Notes under the pieces: generated by a model | The model's input: the letters and a program-made list of their open reading frames with translations, nothing else | Told to the model about the DNA's origin: nothing | Database searches by the model: none | Position numbers and translations under genes: made by a program | Shown here: in pieces, positions 51,682 through 60,915 of the stretch | How the letters are laid out: every line of letters starts with the position of its first letter | How positions within the stretch are numbered: position 1 is the first letter of the stretch | Assembly (NCBI RefSeq): GCF_002968015.1 | Contig: NZ_PUIP01000003.1 | Coordinates: 62,001-126,000 of the forward strand | Length of the DNA: 64,000 bases | Direction of reading: 5' to 3' | DNA from: Massilia phosphatilytica | GTDB taxonomy: Bacteria; Pseudomonadota; Gammaproteobacteria; Burkholderiales; Burkholderiaceae_D

Positions 51682-54627
51682 TCAGAAGGCCATGCGCACG
51701 CCTGCGCGGTAAGTCCGGCCGATCACGTCATACAGGGCCGGGTTGATGCCGATGCTGAGGTTCGTCTGCGGGACGAGCACCGGGCCGCGGTCCGCCAGGT
51801 TGTCGATCTTGAAATACAACATCGAGTCCTTCGCGAAGTTGTACGTCGCGCCGAAGTCGACGTACGTGGCGCCCGGCAGGTGGTTGTCGTAGATGGTCGG
51901 GTGCGCGGCCGTCGGCAGCGGGCAGTTGGTCTGGCACTCGATGAATTCATTGCTGAACACACCGGCGCTGACCCAGCGCTCCGTCAGGCTGAGACCCAGC
52001 TTGCCGTTCTCCCACGATTCCGTCACCAGCGCCTTCCACTTCGGCGTGCTGCCCGCCATGTTGCCCGCACCTTCGCTCGGCGTAGTGCCCGGCACGCCCG
52101 GGTCGGACAGCGAGTGGATCGTCCGCGTGGCCATGCCGCGCAGCGTGAACGCGCCCGGCAGGCCATAGTCGCGCAGGTTCGTGCGGTACGCGGTCTCGAT
52201 GTCGACGCCGCGCGTGTGCAGCGACGCGAAGTTGAAGCTCTGCGCCAGCACGTAGTTCGTGCCGGCCGGCCCGTTGATCGACACGGCGCCGCACACGTTC
52301 TGGTAGCCCGCGTAGCACAGGTCCACTTCCTGCTGGGGACCCAGCGAGTTGATCACGTTCTTGACCTTGATGTCGTAGTAGTCGACGGACAGGTTGAAGC
52401 CGCGCGCCCAGCTGGGCTGGGAGAGCACGACGCCGAACGAGTTGTTGCGGGCGACTTCCGGCTTCAGGTCCGGATTGCCGACGTTGCGCTGCTGGATCTG
52501 CACGGACGAACCCTGGTTGTTGTTGACGGCCTGGTTCGTCACCGTCATGGCGGCATACAGCTCGGACAGGTTCGGCGCGCGCACGTCCTTGGAGCTGACG
52601 GCGCGCAGGCGCAGGCCATCGACCGGCGTCTTCCACGTCGCGCCGATCTTCCATGCGCTGGCGTGGCCGGCCGTGCTGTACTTCTCCTCGCGGTCCGCGA
52701 TGTTCAGGTTCGCTTCGCCCCACGTGGCCGACTTCAGGAACGGGATGTTGAATTCGACGTAGGCTTCCTTCACGTTGAACGCGCCGCGGCCATTGTGGTA
52801 GTTACCCGCGAACCAGTTGTCGCCGCCGGTCGACAGGGTCGTGTCGAGCGGATAGCTCGGGCCGTAACGCGACTGCAGGTCCACGCCGGCGCCGTACGGG
52901 TCGCCGACCACTGAGTAATCCTCGCGGCGCCATTCGAAACCGGTCGCCATCGAGACCGGGCCCGCCCAGCCTTCCATCACGTCGCCGTGGACGTTCGCGC
53001 TGACGACGTTCTGGCTCGAATCCGTGTGCTGCATCGGGCCGTTCAGCGGCGCGATGTACGACCAGCCGGCCATGTTGATCGGCACGTCGCCCAGGATGTT
53101 GATCGGCTGGCAGCCGTTGGCGCGCGCGGCGGCATCGCGGCAAACGATGTTGCCGCTGGCGTCGCGCACCGCGTCGATCGCGTAGTTGTAGCGGCGGTTC
53201 AGGGTGATGTCCTGCACATGGATCACGGTCGTGTTCTCGCCATGCTCCGCGTACGCATCGTACGACCAGTCCTTGCCGAACAGGCCGAAGCGGCCGTCCG
53301 CGCCGACCACGAAGCGGCGCTGCGTGCGCGTCGGGTGCACGCTGATATTGGCGGGGAATTCCGCGTTCGCCGTACCGACCTGCATCACGCCGGTCGGATA
53401 GCCGGATGCGCAGTCCGCCGCGATCGACGCCGGCAGGTAGGCGTTGTCGCACCTGATGTTGAGGTTGGCCTGCTTGGCCGCGCCCGGATTCGGCGAGAAC
53501 ACGGATTTCACCTGCGCCCAGTTGCCGGTCACGTAGATCTCGTTGTCCGCGTCGATGTCCCACGACACGCGCGTGTATCCGACCTGGCGCTTGAAGTTCA
53601 TGGCGAGGTTCGTGCCCGCGCCCACGCTGCCGGCAAGGTCGCCGCCCACGCAGAAGTTGCCGACGCAATCGGAACCGTACTGGAACGGATACGGCGTGCC
53701 GCCGGGACCGAACGCCGTGCCTTTCAGTGGGCCGTTCGTGATCAGGCCATATTTTGCGTACTGGATGTGCTGCGCGTGCTGGATGCTCTTGTAGCGCGGC
53801 GCGCCCGCGGCCTGCATCGCCTTCGTCGATTCCTGCAGCGCCGGATTCTTGTACCAGCTGCGGCCATTCGCACCGACCTCGCCGAAGCCCGGCGAATCGA
53901 TGCCGTTCTCCTTCGTGAACTCGCCGCTCACCGTCACGTGCAGGCGGTCGTTCGCGAAGCCGCGGCCCCACGCGGCCTGCAGGGTGCCGTTCTTGTCGTC
54001 GTGGTACTGCGTCATGCCGCCTTCGGCATTGAACTTGAAGCCCGTGAATTTTTTATCGGTGATGAAGTTGACCACGCCGCCCACCGCGTCGGAGCCGTAC
54101 GACGCGGACGCGCCGCCCGTCACGACGTCGACCCGTTTCACCAGCAGTTGCGGGAACTGGCTCACGTCGGTCACGCCCGTGACGTTGGCGCTGACGACGC
54201 GCTGGCCATCCAGCAGGGTCAGGGTGCGGATCGTGCCGAGGCCGCGCAGCGACAGCGACGACAGGCCCTGCACGCCGCTCGACGTGCTGTACGTGAACGT
54301 GGTGCGGCCCGTGCTGCCCTGCAGCGCGGGCAGTTCCGCCAGCGTGTTGAACAGGTTCGGTTTGGCGGACTTGGCCAGGTCGTCCGCCGTCAGGGTCGTC
54401 GTCGGCGTCGGCTGGCTGAACCCGCGCGCGGCGATGCGCGAGCCGGAAACGACGACGGTGTTGACGCCATCCTGGGCGGCGGCGGCCGGCGCCGTGCTCG
54501 CGGCCGGCGCGGGTGGTGGATCGGCCGGGGCGGTGGAGGCCTCCTGGGCATGGCCAGGGAGCGCGAGGACGCCGCAGGCACTGGCGACGGCGAGGTGGAT
54601 CAGGGTCTTGCGGAACTGCGTTGGCAT
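51682..54627 (-). CDS. TonB-dependent receptor near the uronate genes
   Basis: A 981-residue receptor: signal peptide, Ala/Pro-rich linker (30-52), a plug (VVVSGSRIAARGFSQPTP, LAELPALQGSTG, LRGLGTIRTLTLLDGQR, YGSDAVGGVVNFI) and a barrel ending in GVRMAF with C-terminal Phe. The plug is closer to the general iron/oligosaccharide receptor class than the two others in the window. Start 54627 follows GGAGACAAC. It is divergent from kdgD, with two LacI-type boxes about 105-130 bp upstream. Oligogalacturonide import is inferred from context only. Confidence 0.88.
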   Translation of the reverse strand: MPTQFRKTLIHLAVASACGVLALPGHAQEASTAPADPPPAPAASTAPAAAAQDGVNTVVVSGSRIAARGFSQPTPTTTLTADDLAKSAKPNLFNTLAELPALQGSTGRTTFTYSTSSGVQGLSSLSLRGLGTIRTLTLLDGQRVVSANVTGVTDVSQFPQLLVKRVDVVTGGASASYGSDAVGGVVNFITDKKFTGFKFNAEGGMTQYHDDKNGTLQAAWGRGFANDRLHVTVSGEFTKENGIDSPGFGEVGANGRSWYKNPALQESTKAMQAAGAPRYKSIQHAQHIQYAKYGLITNGPLKGTAFGPGGTPYPFQYGSDCVGNFCVGGDLAGSVGAGTNLAMNFKRQVGYTRVSWDIDADNEIYVTGNWAQVKSVFSPNPGAAKQANLNIRCDNAYLPASIAADCASGYPTGVMQVGTANAEFPANISVHPTRTQRRFVVGADGRFGLFGKDWSYDAYAEHGENTTVIHVQDITLNRRYNYAIDAVRDASGNIVCRDAAARANGCQPINILGDVPINMAGWSYIAPLNGPMQHTDSSQNVVSANVHGDVMEGWAGPVSMATGFEWRREDYSVVGDPYGAGVDLQSRYGPSYPLDTTLSTGGDNWFAGNYHNGRGAFNVKEAYVEFNIPFLKSATWGEANLNIADREEKYSTAGHASAWKIGATWKTPVDGLRLRAVSSKDVRAPNLSELYAAMTVTNQAVNNNQGSSVQIQQRNVGNPDLKPEVARNNSFGVVLSQPSWARGFNLSVDYYDIKVKNVINSLGPQQEVDLCYAGYQNVCGAVSINGPAGTNYVLAQSFNFASLHTRGVDIETAYRTNLRDYGLPGAFTLRGMATRTIHSLSDPGVPGTTPSEGAGNMAGSTPKWKALVTESWENGKLGLSLTERWVSAGVFSNEFIECQTNCPLPTAAHPTIYDNHLPGATYVDFGATYNFAKDSMLYFKIDNLADRGPVLVPQTNLSIGINPALYDVIGRTYRAGVRMAF

Positions 54628-54729
54628 GTTGTCTCCGTTTTTGTTTTATCGGTGGTCCGGTGCGAACCGCGATGCCGGGCATGGTGCTCTCTTCACCTCA
54701 TCCCGGTCCGCTGCCTCTGCTGCACGCAG

Positions 54730-54756
54730 TGATAACGCTATCTGTTAACGCTATCA
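54730..54756. promoter_or_regulatory. Twin LacI-type operator boxes
   Basis: TGATAACGCTATCT and TGTTAACGCTATCA are adjacent imperfect palindromes with central CG that share one base (13-bp period). They have the form of LacI-family operators; no LacI gene lies in the window. Confidence 0.55.
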
Positions 54757-54904
54757 TTGCGGTAATTGCATTTTGATCCGCCCCGTAAATATCCGTCCAA
54801 TAACTTTTATGAATCGAACGATGTCAAAACCGGTATCAGCAGATATAAGCCTCCGCGATTTTCTGCTTGCCCTTTTGACGGCTCACTTGTACGATGACTG
54901 ACAA

Positions 54905-54914
54905 TTGTAGACAA
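54905..54914. promoter_or_regulatory. FadR-type box upstream of kdgD
   Basis: TTGTAGACAA, with TTGT/ACAA arms, lies 35 bp before the kdgD start. Its arms match the operator in front of the regulator gene at 48956-48966, with a 2-base in place of a 3-base centre. Confidence 0.45.
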
Positions 54915-54949
54915 ACCATCGCGCCCGCGCGCCCTTCCCTGGAGACCCA

Positions 54950-55861
54950 ATGAATCCGCAAGAACTCAAGCAAGTCATGTCGTCCGGCCTGCTGTCCTTC
55001 CCGATCACCGACTTCGACGCCGAGGGCAACTTCCGCCCCGCCACCTACGCCGAGCGCCTGGAATGGCTGGCCCCGTACGGCGCCACCGCCCTGTTCGCGG
55101 CCGGCGGCACCGGTGAGTTCTTCTCGCTGACGCATGACGAGTACTCGCAGGTGATCAAGACCGCCGTCGACACGTGCGCCGGCAAGGTGCCCATCCTCGC
55201 CGGCGCCGGCGGGCCGACCCGCGCGGCGATCGCGTTCGCCCAGGAAGCCGAGCGCCTCGGCGCGAAAGGCATCCTGCTGCTGCCGCACTACCTGACGGAA
55301 GCGAGCCAGGACGGCCTCGTCGCGCACGTGGAACAAGTCTGCAAATCGGTCAAGATCGGCGTCGTGGTGTACAACCGCGCGCAATGCCGCCTCACGCCGG
55401 ACTCGCTGGAAAAGCTGGCCGACCGCTGCCCGAACCTCATCGGCTTCAAGGACGGCATCGGCGACATCGAACTGATGGTGTCGATCTGGCGCCGCATGGG
55501 CGACCGCTTCAGCTACCTGGGCGGCCTGCCGACGGCGGAAGTGTATGCCGCGGCCTATAAAGCGCTGGGCGTGCCGGTGTACTCGTCGGCCGTCTTCAAC
55601 TTCATGCCGAAGCTCGCGATGGACTTCTACCACGCGATCGCGAAGGACGACCACGCGACGACGAACCGCCTGCTGGACGAATTCTTCCTGCCCTACCTGG
55701 CGATCCGCAACCGCAAGGCCGGCTATGCCGTGTCGATCGTGAAGGCGGGTGCCCGCCTCGTCGGCCACGACGGCGGCCCGGTGCGCGCACCGCTGACCGA
55801 CCTGACGGCCGAGGAATCCGACATGCTGCACAAACTGATCGTCGCCCAGGGCGGCCAATAA
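54950..55861 (+). CDS. kdgD: 5-dehydro-4-deoxyglucarate dehydratase
   Basis: Dehydrates and decarboxylates 5-keto-4-deoxy-D-glucarate to 2-oxoglutarate semialdehyde. The 303-residue protein belongs to the DHDPS/NAL family: [10 protein letters not shown] (52-61), Tyr141 (VVYNRA) and Schiff-base Lys167 ([10 protein letters not shown]), the last being typical of KdgD. A ribosome site CTGGAGACCCA precedes the ATG. It opens the uronate operon, 15 bp before the semialdehyde dehydrogenase gene. Confidence 0.93.
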   Translation: MNPQELKQVMSSGLLSFPITDFDAEGNFRPATYAERLEWLAPYGATALFAAGGTGEFFSLTHDEYSQVIKTAVDTCAGKVPILAGAGGPTRAAIAFAQEAERLGAKGILLLPHYLTEASQDGLVAHVEQVCKSVKIGVVVYNRAQCRLTPDSLEKLADRCPNLIGFKDGIGDIELMVSIWRRMGDRFSYLGGLPTAEVYAAAYKALGVPVYSSAVFNFMPKLAMDFYHAIAKDDHATTNRLLDEFFLPYLAIRNRKAGYAVSIVKAGARLVGHDGGPVRAPLTDLTAEESDMLHKLIVAQGGQ

Positions 55862-55876
55862 GGACAAGGAAAGACA

Positions 55877-57457
55877 ATGACGATTCAAGGTGAAATGATC
55901 ATCGGCCGCCGCGTCGTGCGCGGCAGCGCCGGCGCCACGCGCGCCTTCAACCCGGCCACGCGCGCGCAGATGGAACCGGAATTCGGCCTCGCGACGGAAG
56001 ACGATGTCGCCGCCGCATGCTCGCTCGCGGAACAGGCGTTCGACCCGTACCGCAACCTGCCGCTCGAACTGCGCGCCCGCTTCCTGGAAACCATCGCCGA
56101 CCGCATCATGGACATCGGCCCGGCGCTGATCGAACGCGCCTCGGCCGAATCCGGCCTGCCTACGGCACGCCTGGAAGGCGAACGCGGTCGCACGTGCAAC
56201 CAGTTGCGCCTGTTCGCCAAGGTCGTGCGCGACGGGCACTTCCTCGAAGCGACGCTGGACTCCGCCCTGCCCCAGCGCACGCCGCCCCGTTCGGACCTGC
56301 GCATGCGCAAGATCGGCCTCGGTCCAGTCGCCGTGTTCGGCGCCTCCAACTTCCCGCTCGCGTTCTCCGTCGCCGGCGGCGACACCGCGTCCGCGCTGGC
56401 GGCCGGCTGCCCCGTCGTCGTGAAGGCGCACAGCGCCCACCTCGGCACGTCGGAACTGGTCGGCAAGGCCGTGCGCCAGGCCGCCGAGGATTGCGGCATG
56501 CCGGACGGCGTGTTCTCGATGCTCATCGGCGAAGGCCGCGTGGCCGGCCAGGCGCTGGCCGCGCATCCGGCCATCAAGGCCGTCGGCTTCACCGGCTCGC
56601 GCCAGGGCGGCCTCGCCCTCGTGCGCACGGCGAACGCCCGCAAGGAACCGATTCCCGTGTACGCCGAAATGAGCAGCATCAATCCGGTGTTCCTGCTGCC
56701 GGGCGCCCTCGCCGCGGGCGGCGCGAAGCTGGCAAGTGGCTTCGTCGATTCGCTCACCCTGGGCGTCGGCCAGTTCTGCACGAACCCGGGCCTCGTCATC
56801 GCCCTCACCGGCCCGGATCTCGACGCGTTCCGCACGTCCGCCGCCGAGGCGCTTGCAGCCAAGGGCGCGGGCACGATGCTGACGGCCGGCATCCACCAGG
56901 CGTACGTCGACGCCGTCGGCCGCCGCTCCGGCATCGCCGGCGTCGAACTGGTCGGCCAGGGGAGCAGCCAGGGCACCGGCTGCGCCGCGCAGGCCGCGCT
57001 GTACGCCTGCGACGCCGCCACCTACATCGCCAGCCCGGCGCTGGACGAAGAGATCTTCGGCCCGGCCTCGCTGGTCATCGCCTGCCGCGACGAAGCGGAA
57101 ATGCTGGCCGTGGCGCGCCACCTGGAAGGCCAGCTGACGGCCACCGTGCACGCCACCGCCGCCGACCGCGAACTGGCCGGCAGCCTGCTGCCGACGCTGG
57201 AACGCAAGGCCGGCCGCGTGCTGTTCAACGGGTTCCCGACCGGCGTCGAAGTGTCGCACGCCATGGTGCACGGCGGCCCGTTCCCAGCCACGTCGGACAG
57301 CCGCTCGACGTCCGTCGGCGCCACCGCCATCGAGCGCTTCCTGCGCCCCGTGTGCTACCAGGACGTGCCGGCCGACCTGCTGCCGGAAGCCCTGCGCGAC
57401 GACAATCCGCTGGGCCTCGCGCGCATGGTCGACGGCACCCTGCAGCTCGCGAAATGA
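55877..57457 (+). CDS. 2-oxoglutarate semialdehyde (2,5-dioxovalerate) dehydrogenase
   Basis: A 526-residue aldehyde dehydrogenase that turns the KdgD product into 2-oxoglutarate, feeding the TCA cycle. NAD(P) site and catalytic residues are visible: FGASNFPLAFSVAG, Glu in YAEMSSINPV and Cys in GVGQFCTNPG. The long form with GGPFPATSDSRSTSVG near the C-terminus matches the KGSADH type found in aldarate pathways. AAGGACAAGGAAAG precedes the start. It lies 15 bp after kdgD. Confidence 0.92.
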   Translation: MTIQGEMIIGRRVVRGSAGATRAFNPATRAQMEPEFGLATEDDVAAACSLAEQAFDPYRNLPLELRARFLETIADRIMDIGPALIERASAESGLPTARLEGERGRTCNQLRLFAKVVRDGHFLEATLDSALPQRTPPRSDLRMRKIGLGPVAVFGASNFPLAFSVAGGDTASALAAGCPVVVKAHSAHLGTSELVGKAVRQAAEDCGMPDGVFSMLIGEGRVAGQALAAHPAIKAVGFTGSRQGGLALVRTANARKEPIPVYAEMSSINPVFLLPGALAAGGAKLASGFVDSLTLGVGQFCTNPGLVIALTGPDLDAFRTSAAEALAAKGAGTMLTAGIHQAYVDAVGRRSGIAGVELVGQGSSQGTGCAAQAALYACDAATYIASPALDEEIFGPASLVIACRDEAEMLAVARHLEGQLTATVHATAADRELAGSLLPTLERKAGRVLFNGFPTGVEVSHAMVHGGPFPATSDSRSTSVGATAIERFLRPVCYQDVPADLLPEALRDDNPLGLARMVDGTLQLAK

Positions 57458-57502
57458 TCAAGATGTAGACCGAAGTAGCCCGCGGGCGGCTGGTACGATG
57501 TG

Positions 57503-57524
57503 CCGGCCGTTCGCCAACGGCCGG
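57503..57524. repeat. Perfect GC hairpin at the putative transcription start of the MFS gene
   Basis: CCGGCCGTT-cgcc-AACGGCCGG: 9 perfect pairs with a 4-nt loop. A promoter-like TGGTACGAT lies just upstream (-10 TACGAT at 57494-57499), so the repeat covers the expected start of transcription. It may be an operator or a leader hairpin. Confidence 0.55.
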
Positions 57525-57575
57525 AGGAGACGCCGGCCGCGCATACGTCAGCAAAATCATACATAAGGCCTGACC

Positions 57576-58997
57576 ATGACCCGCAATCGCACCGGCGACG
57601 CCGCAGTCGCCAGCCCCGCCGTCCGTCCCGCCGGCGGCAACTACCGGTGGACCATCTGCGCCCTGCTGTTCTTCGCCACCACCGTCAACTACCTCGACCG
57701 TCAGGTGCTGAGCCTGCTCGCGCCGTCGCTGTCGAAGGAATTCGGCTGGTCGAACACGGACTACGCCAACATCGCCGCCGCGTTCCAGTTCATGTACGCG
57801 ATCGCCCTGCTGTTCGCGGGCCGCATCGTCGACCGCCTCGGGACGAAGACCGCGTACACGCTGGCCATCGTCGTGTGGTCCGGCGGCGCCATCGCCCACG
57901 CGTACTCGATCGAACTGGGCAACGGCCTGAAATCGCTGCTCGGCCTCGCCGTGCCGGCGTCCGTCATCGGCTTCATCATCGCGCGCACGATCCTCGCGAT
58001 CGGCGAAGCGGGCAACTTCCCGGCCGCGATCCGCGCGACGGCCGAATACTTTCCCAAGTCCGAGCGCTCGTTCGCGACGGGCATCTTCAATTCCGGCGCC
58101 AACATCGGCGCGATCCTGGCGCCGCTGACGGTGCCGGTGCTCGCCGCGATCTGGGGCTGGCAGGCCGCGTTCATCTGGATCGGCGCCATCGGCTTCCTGT
58201 GGGTCGTGTTCTGGGTCTTCCTGTTCGAGGAACCGGCACGCCAGCGCCGCCTGTCGCGCGCGGAACTCGAGTACATCCGCAGCGACGATGCCGTCGCCGG
58301 CGCCGCCGGCTGCGCCGTCGTCCCGGCCGGTCCCGCGCCCGGCTGGCGCACCCTGCTGGGCCTGCGCCAGACGTGGGCATTCGTCGTCGGGAAATTCCTG
58401 ACGGATGGCGTGTGGTGGTTCTTCCTGTTCTGGCTCCCGAAATACCTGACCGACAAATACGGCATGGCCACGTCCGACCTCGTGCTGCCGCTGGCCGTCC
58501 TGTACAGCATGACGATGGTCGGCAGCATCGGCGGCGGCGCCCTTCCCTCGCGCTTCATGCGCCGCGGCGACGCGCCGTACGACAGCCGCATGAAAGCGAT
58601 GCTGCTGATCGCGTTCTTCCCGCTCGTCGTCCTGCTGGCGCAGCCGCTGGGCCACCTGGGCTACTGGGTGCCCGTGATCCTGATCGGCATCGGCGCGTCC
58701 GCTCACCAGGCGTGGTCGTGCAACCTGCTGACGATCACGTCGGACCTGTTCCCGCGCCACTGCGTCGCTTCCGTCGTCGGCATCGGCGGCCTGGCGGGCG
58801 GCATCGGCGGCGTGCTCGTGACCAAGGTCGGCGGCAAGCTGTTCGACTACTACGGCGCCCAAGGCCAGATCCAGACGGGCTACATGATCATGTTCGCCTT
58901 CTGCGCCCTGGCCTACCTGGCCGCGTGGGGCATCATGAAGATGCTCGTGCCGACGCAGGACATGGCCCGCCTGCCGGAGGAGCTGGCGCATGCCTGA
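57576..58997 (+). CDS. MFS transporter, hexuronate/aldarate type (ACS family)
   Basis: A 473-residue major facilitator with 12 helices and a 25-residue N-terminal tail. The first helix ends in TTVNYLDRQVLSLLAP, the mark of anion:cation symporters such as ExuT and GarP; AGRIVDRLGTK is the family loop. It probably imports galacturonate, glucuronate or their aldarates. Its own promoter and a hairpin lie in the 118-bp gap after the dehydrogenase. It overlaps the lactonase gene by 8 bp. Confidence 0.88.
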   Translation: MTRNRTGDAAVASPAVRPAGGNYRWTICALLFFATTVNYLDRQVLSLLAPSLSKEFGWSNTDYANIAAAFQFMYAIALLFAGRIVDRLGTKTAYTLAIVVWSGGAIAHAYSIELGNGLKSLLGLAVPASVIGFIIARTILAIGEAGNFPAAIRATAEYFPKSERSFATGIFNSGANIGAILAPLTVPVLAAIWGWQAAFIWIGAIGFLWVVFWVFLFEEPARQRRLSRAELEYIRSDDAVAGAAGCAVVPAGPAPGWRTLLGLRQTWAFVVGKFLTDGVWWFFLFWLPKYLTDKYGMATSDLVLPLAVLYSMTMVGSIGGGALPSRFMRRGDAPYDSRMKAMLLIAFFPLVVLLAQPLGHLGYWVPVILIGIGASAHQAWSCNLLTITSDLFPRHCVASVVGIGGLAGGIGGVLVTKVGGKLFDYYGAQGQIQTGYMIMFAFCALAYLAAWGIMKMLVPTQDMARLPEELAHA

Positions 58998-59877
58998 TGC
59001 GATCGTGGACAGCGTCCAGGACGTACGTTGCGCCGTGGGCGAGAGCCCCGTGTGGCACGCGGACGAGCAGGCCTGGTACTGGGTCGACATCCCCGCGCGC
59101 CGTATCTGGCGCCTCGACTTCGCGTCGGGCGCCACTCGCCACTGGACGGCCGCCGAGATGGTCGCCTGCATCGCGCCGCGTGCGTCGGGCGGCCTGATCG
59201 CCGGGATGGAGACGGGCATCTTCGCCGTCGACCTGAAGGACGACGGCACGGTGCGGGCGGAACGCCTCGCGGCACCGCCCGAACTGGCGCCGGGCATGCG
59301 CTTCAACGACGGCCGCACGGACCGCCAGGGCCGTTTCTGGAGCGGCACGATGTGGATGGATATGTCGGCCGCGCTGCCGATCGGACGGCTGTACCGCTAC
59401 GACGGCGCGGGCCTGTCGGCGCCGCAGGTCTCCGGCCTCGTCACGCAGAACGGCCTCGCGTGGTCGCCCGACGGGCGCACGATGTATTTGTCCGATTCGC
59501 ACCCGACTCGCCGGCGCGTATGGAGCTTCGACTACGACACCGACGCCGGCGTGCCGCACGACCGGCGCCTGTTCGTCGACATGGCCGCGTACACGGGCCG
59601 GCCCGACGGCGCGGCGATGGACAGCGACGGCTGCTACTGGGTCGCGGGCAATGACGGATCGAGCCTGCTGCGCTTCACACCGGCGGGGAAACTGGACCGG
59701 GAGCTCCTGCTGCCGGTCGCGAAGCCGTCGATGCCGTGCTTCGGCGGGCCGGAACTCGATACCCTGCTCGTCACGTCGATCGTGCAGCCGGGGCATGAGG
59801 ACGATGCGCTGGCGGGGGTCGTGCTGCTCGTGCGGCCCGGGGTGTCTGGAGTGCCGGAGTTCCCGTTTGCGGGATGA
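58990..59877 (+). CDS. SMP-30/gluconolactonase family lactonase
   Basis: A 295-residue six-bladed propeller lactonase. Metal ligands are visible: Glu in GESPVWHAD (near residue 17), Asn in MRFNDGRTDRQGRFW and Asp in DGAAMDSDGCYWVA. Overlap with the transporter gene and operon context suggest it opens the galactaro- or glucarolactone made by Udh. Members of the family also act on gluconolactone, so the substrate is an inference. Confidence 0.88.
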   Translation: MPDAIVDSVQDVRCAVGESPVWHADEQAWYWVDIPARRIWRLDFASGATRHWTAAEMVACIAPRASGGLIAGMETGIFAVDLKDDGTVRAERLAAPPELAPGMRFNDGRTDRQGRFWSGTMWMDMSAALPIGRLYRYDGAGLSAPQVSGLVTQNGLAWSPDGRTMYLSDSHPTRRRVWSFDYDTDAGVPHDRRLFVDMAAYTGRPDGAAMDSDGCYWVAGNDGSSLLRFTPAGKLDRELLLPVAKPSMPCFGGPELDTLLVTSIVQPGHEDDALAGVVLLVRPGVSGVPEFPFAG

Positions 59878-60024
59878 TTTTGCTGGTTCCGCGTTCACGC
59901 ACGCACCTGTTGTACGCGTGGACGGGGAACCCGTTCACCCTACCGGACAGGGTCTGTTTGCAGGTCGGTTAGTTGCAGATAGCTGACGCCTGCAGGGATG
60001 GCGCCGATGCGGTATCGTGCTTGC

Positions 60025-60642
60025 ATGAACGACATCCATTTCTACGAACCGCGTGCCGGCCACGGCCTGCCGCACGATCCCTTCAACGCCATCGTCGGTC
60101 CCCGTCCCATCGGCTGGATCTCGACGCGGAGCCGCGCCGGGGTCCTGAACCTCGCGCCGTACAGCTTCTTCAACGCCTTCAACTACACGCCCCCGATCGT
60201 GGGCTTCGCCAGCATCGGCTACAAGGACACCGTCCGCAACGTCGAGGAAACGGGACAGTTCTGCTGGAACCTGGCCACGCGCGCCCTCGCCGACCGCATG
60301 AACGCCACCTGCGCGGCCGTGGCGCCCGACGTCGATGAATTCGGGCTGGCCGGCCTCACGCCCGCCCCGTCGCGCCTCGTGGACGTGCCGCGCGTGGCCG
60401 AGGCACCGGTCTCGTTCGAATGCAAGCTGACACAACTCGTGCGCCTGAAGGGCGCCGACGGGCAGCCGGCGCCGAGCTGGCTCGTGCTGGGCGAAGTCGT
60501 CGGCGTGCACATCGACCGCACCCTGCTGAAGGACGGCGTCTACGACACGGCGCACGCGGGCCACATCCTGCGCGGCGGCGGGCCGGCGGATTATTTCGAG
60601 GTCGGACCGGAGCAGCTGTTCCGCATGTTCAGGCCACAGTGA
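60025..60642 (+). CDS. Flavin reductase-like FMN-binding protein
   Basis: A 205-residue split-barrel flavin-binding protein (DIM6/NTAB type): DPFNAIVGPRPIGWIST and LAPYSFFNAFNYTPPIVGF are the FMN-binding segments. No ribosome site precedes the ATG; a -10-like TATCGT sits at 60013-60018, so the mRNA may be leaderless. Partner oxygenase unknown. It stands alone between the uronate genes and maeB. Confidence 0.85.
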   Translation: MNDIHFYEPRAGHGLPHDPFNAIVGPRPIGWISTRSRAGVLNLAPYSFFNAFNYTPPIVGFASIGYKDTVRNVEETGQFCWNLATRALADRMNATCAAVAPDVDEFGLAGLTPAPSRLVDVPRVAEAPVSFECKLTQLVRLKGADGQPAPSWLVLGEVVGVHIDRTLLKDGVYDTAHAGHILRGGGPADYFEVGPEQLFRMFRPQ

Positions 60643-60680
60643 TATACGCAATATCTGGCGAAGTAAGCAACATCGCCCGC

Positions 60681-60700
60681 GATCACGTATGATCGCGTAT
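60681..60700. repeat. Tandem decamer GATCRCGTAT
   Basis: GATCACGTAT is followed directly by GATCGCGTAT. It lies in the 273-bp gap before maeB and could be a pair of half-sites for a regulator. The rest of the gap shows GC-rich sequence with no gene. Confidence 0.35.
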
Positions 60701-60915
60701 CGCCGTGGACACGGCGCCCCCAACATGCGCCCGCGCCAGGAGCGCGCGCGCAGCCCCGGCCACCACGCCGTGCGGGCGTCGGAGGCGTGCCGCCATCGCC
60801 GCCGACTCGAGCGCGGCGGATGTCCCGACATGCCTCCCCGCATGGTCCCTGCCGTGCGCCGGATGGCCGCAAAGAATCCATAACATCGTCCGCGCAAAGC
60901 GGCATAGGAGAAATC

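Larger units (their letters stand above)
54628..54949. other. Divergent control region, TonB receptor / kdgD
   Basis: This 322-bp region has no gene. It holds two adjoining LacI-type boxes (54730-54756), a FadR-type box TTGTAGACAA (54905-54914) and a -35-like TTGACG (54875-54880). It appears to integrate two regulators for the divergent receptor and uronate genes. Confidence 0.55.
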
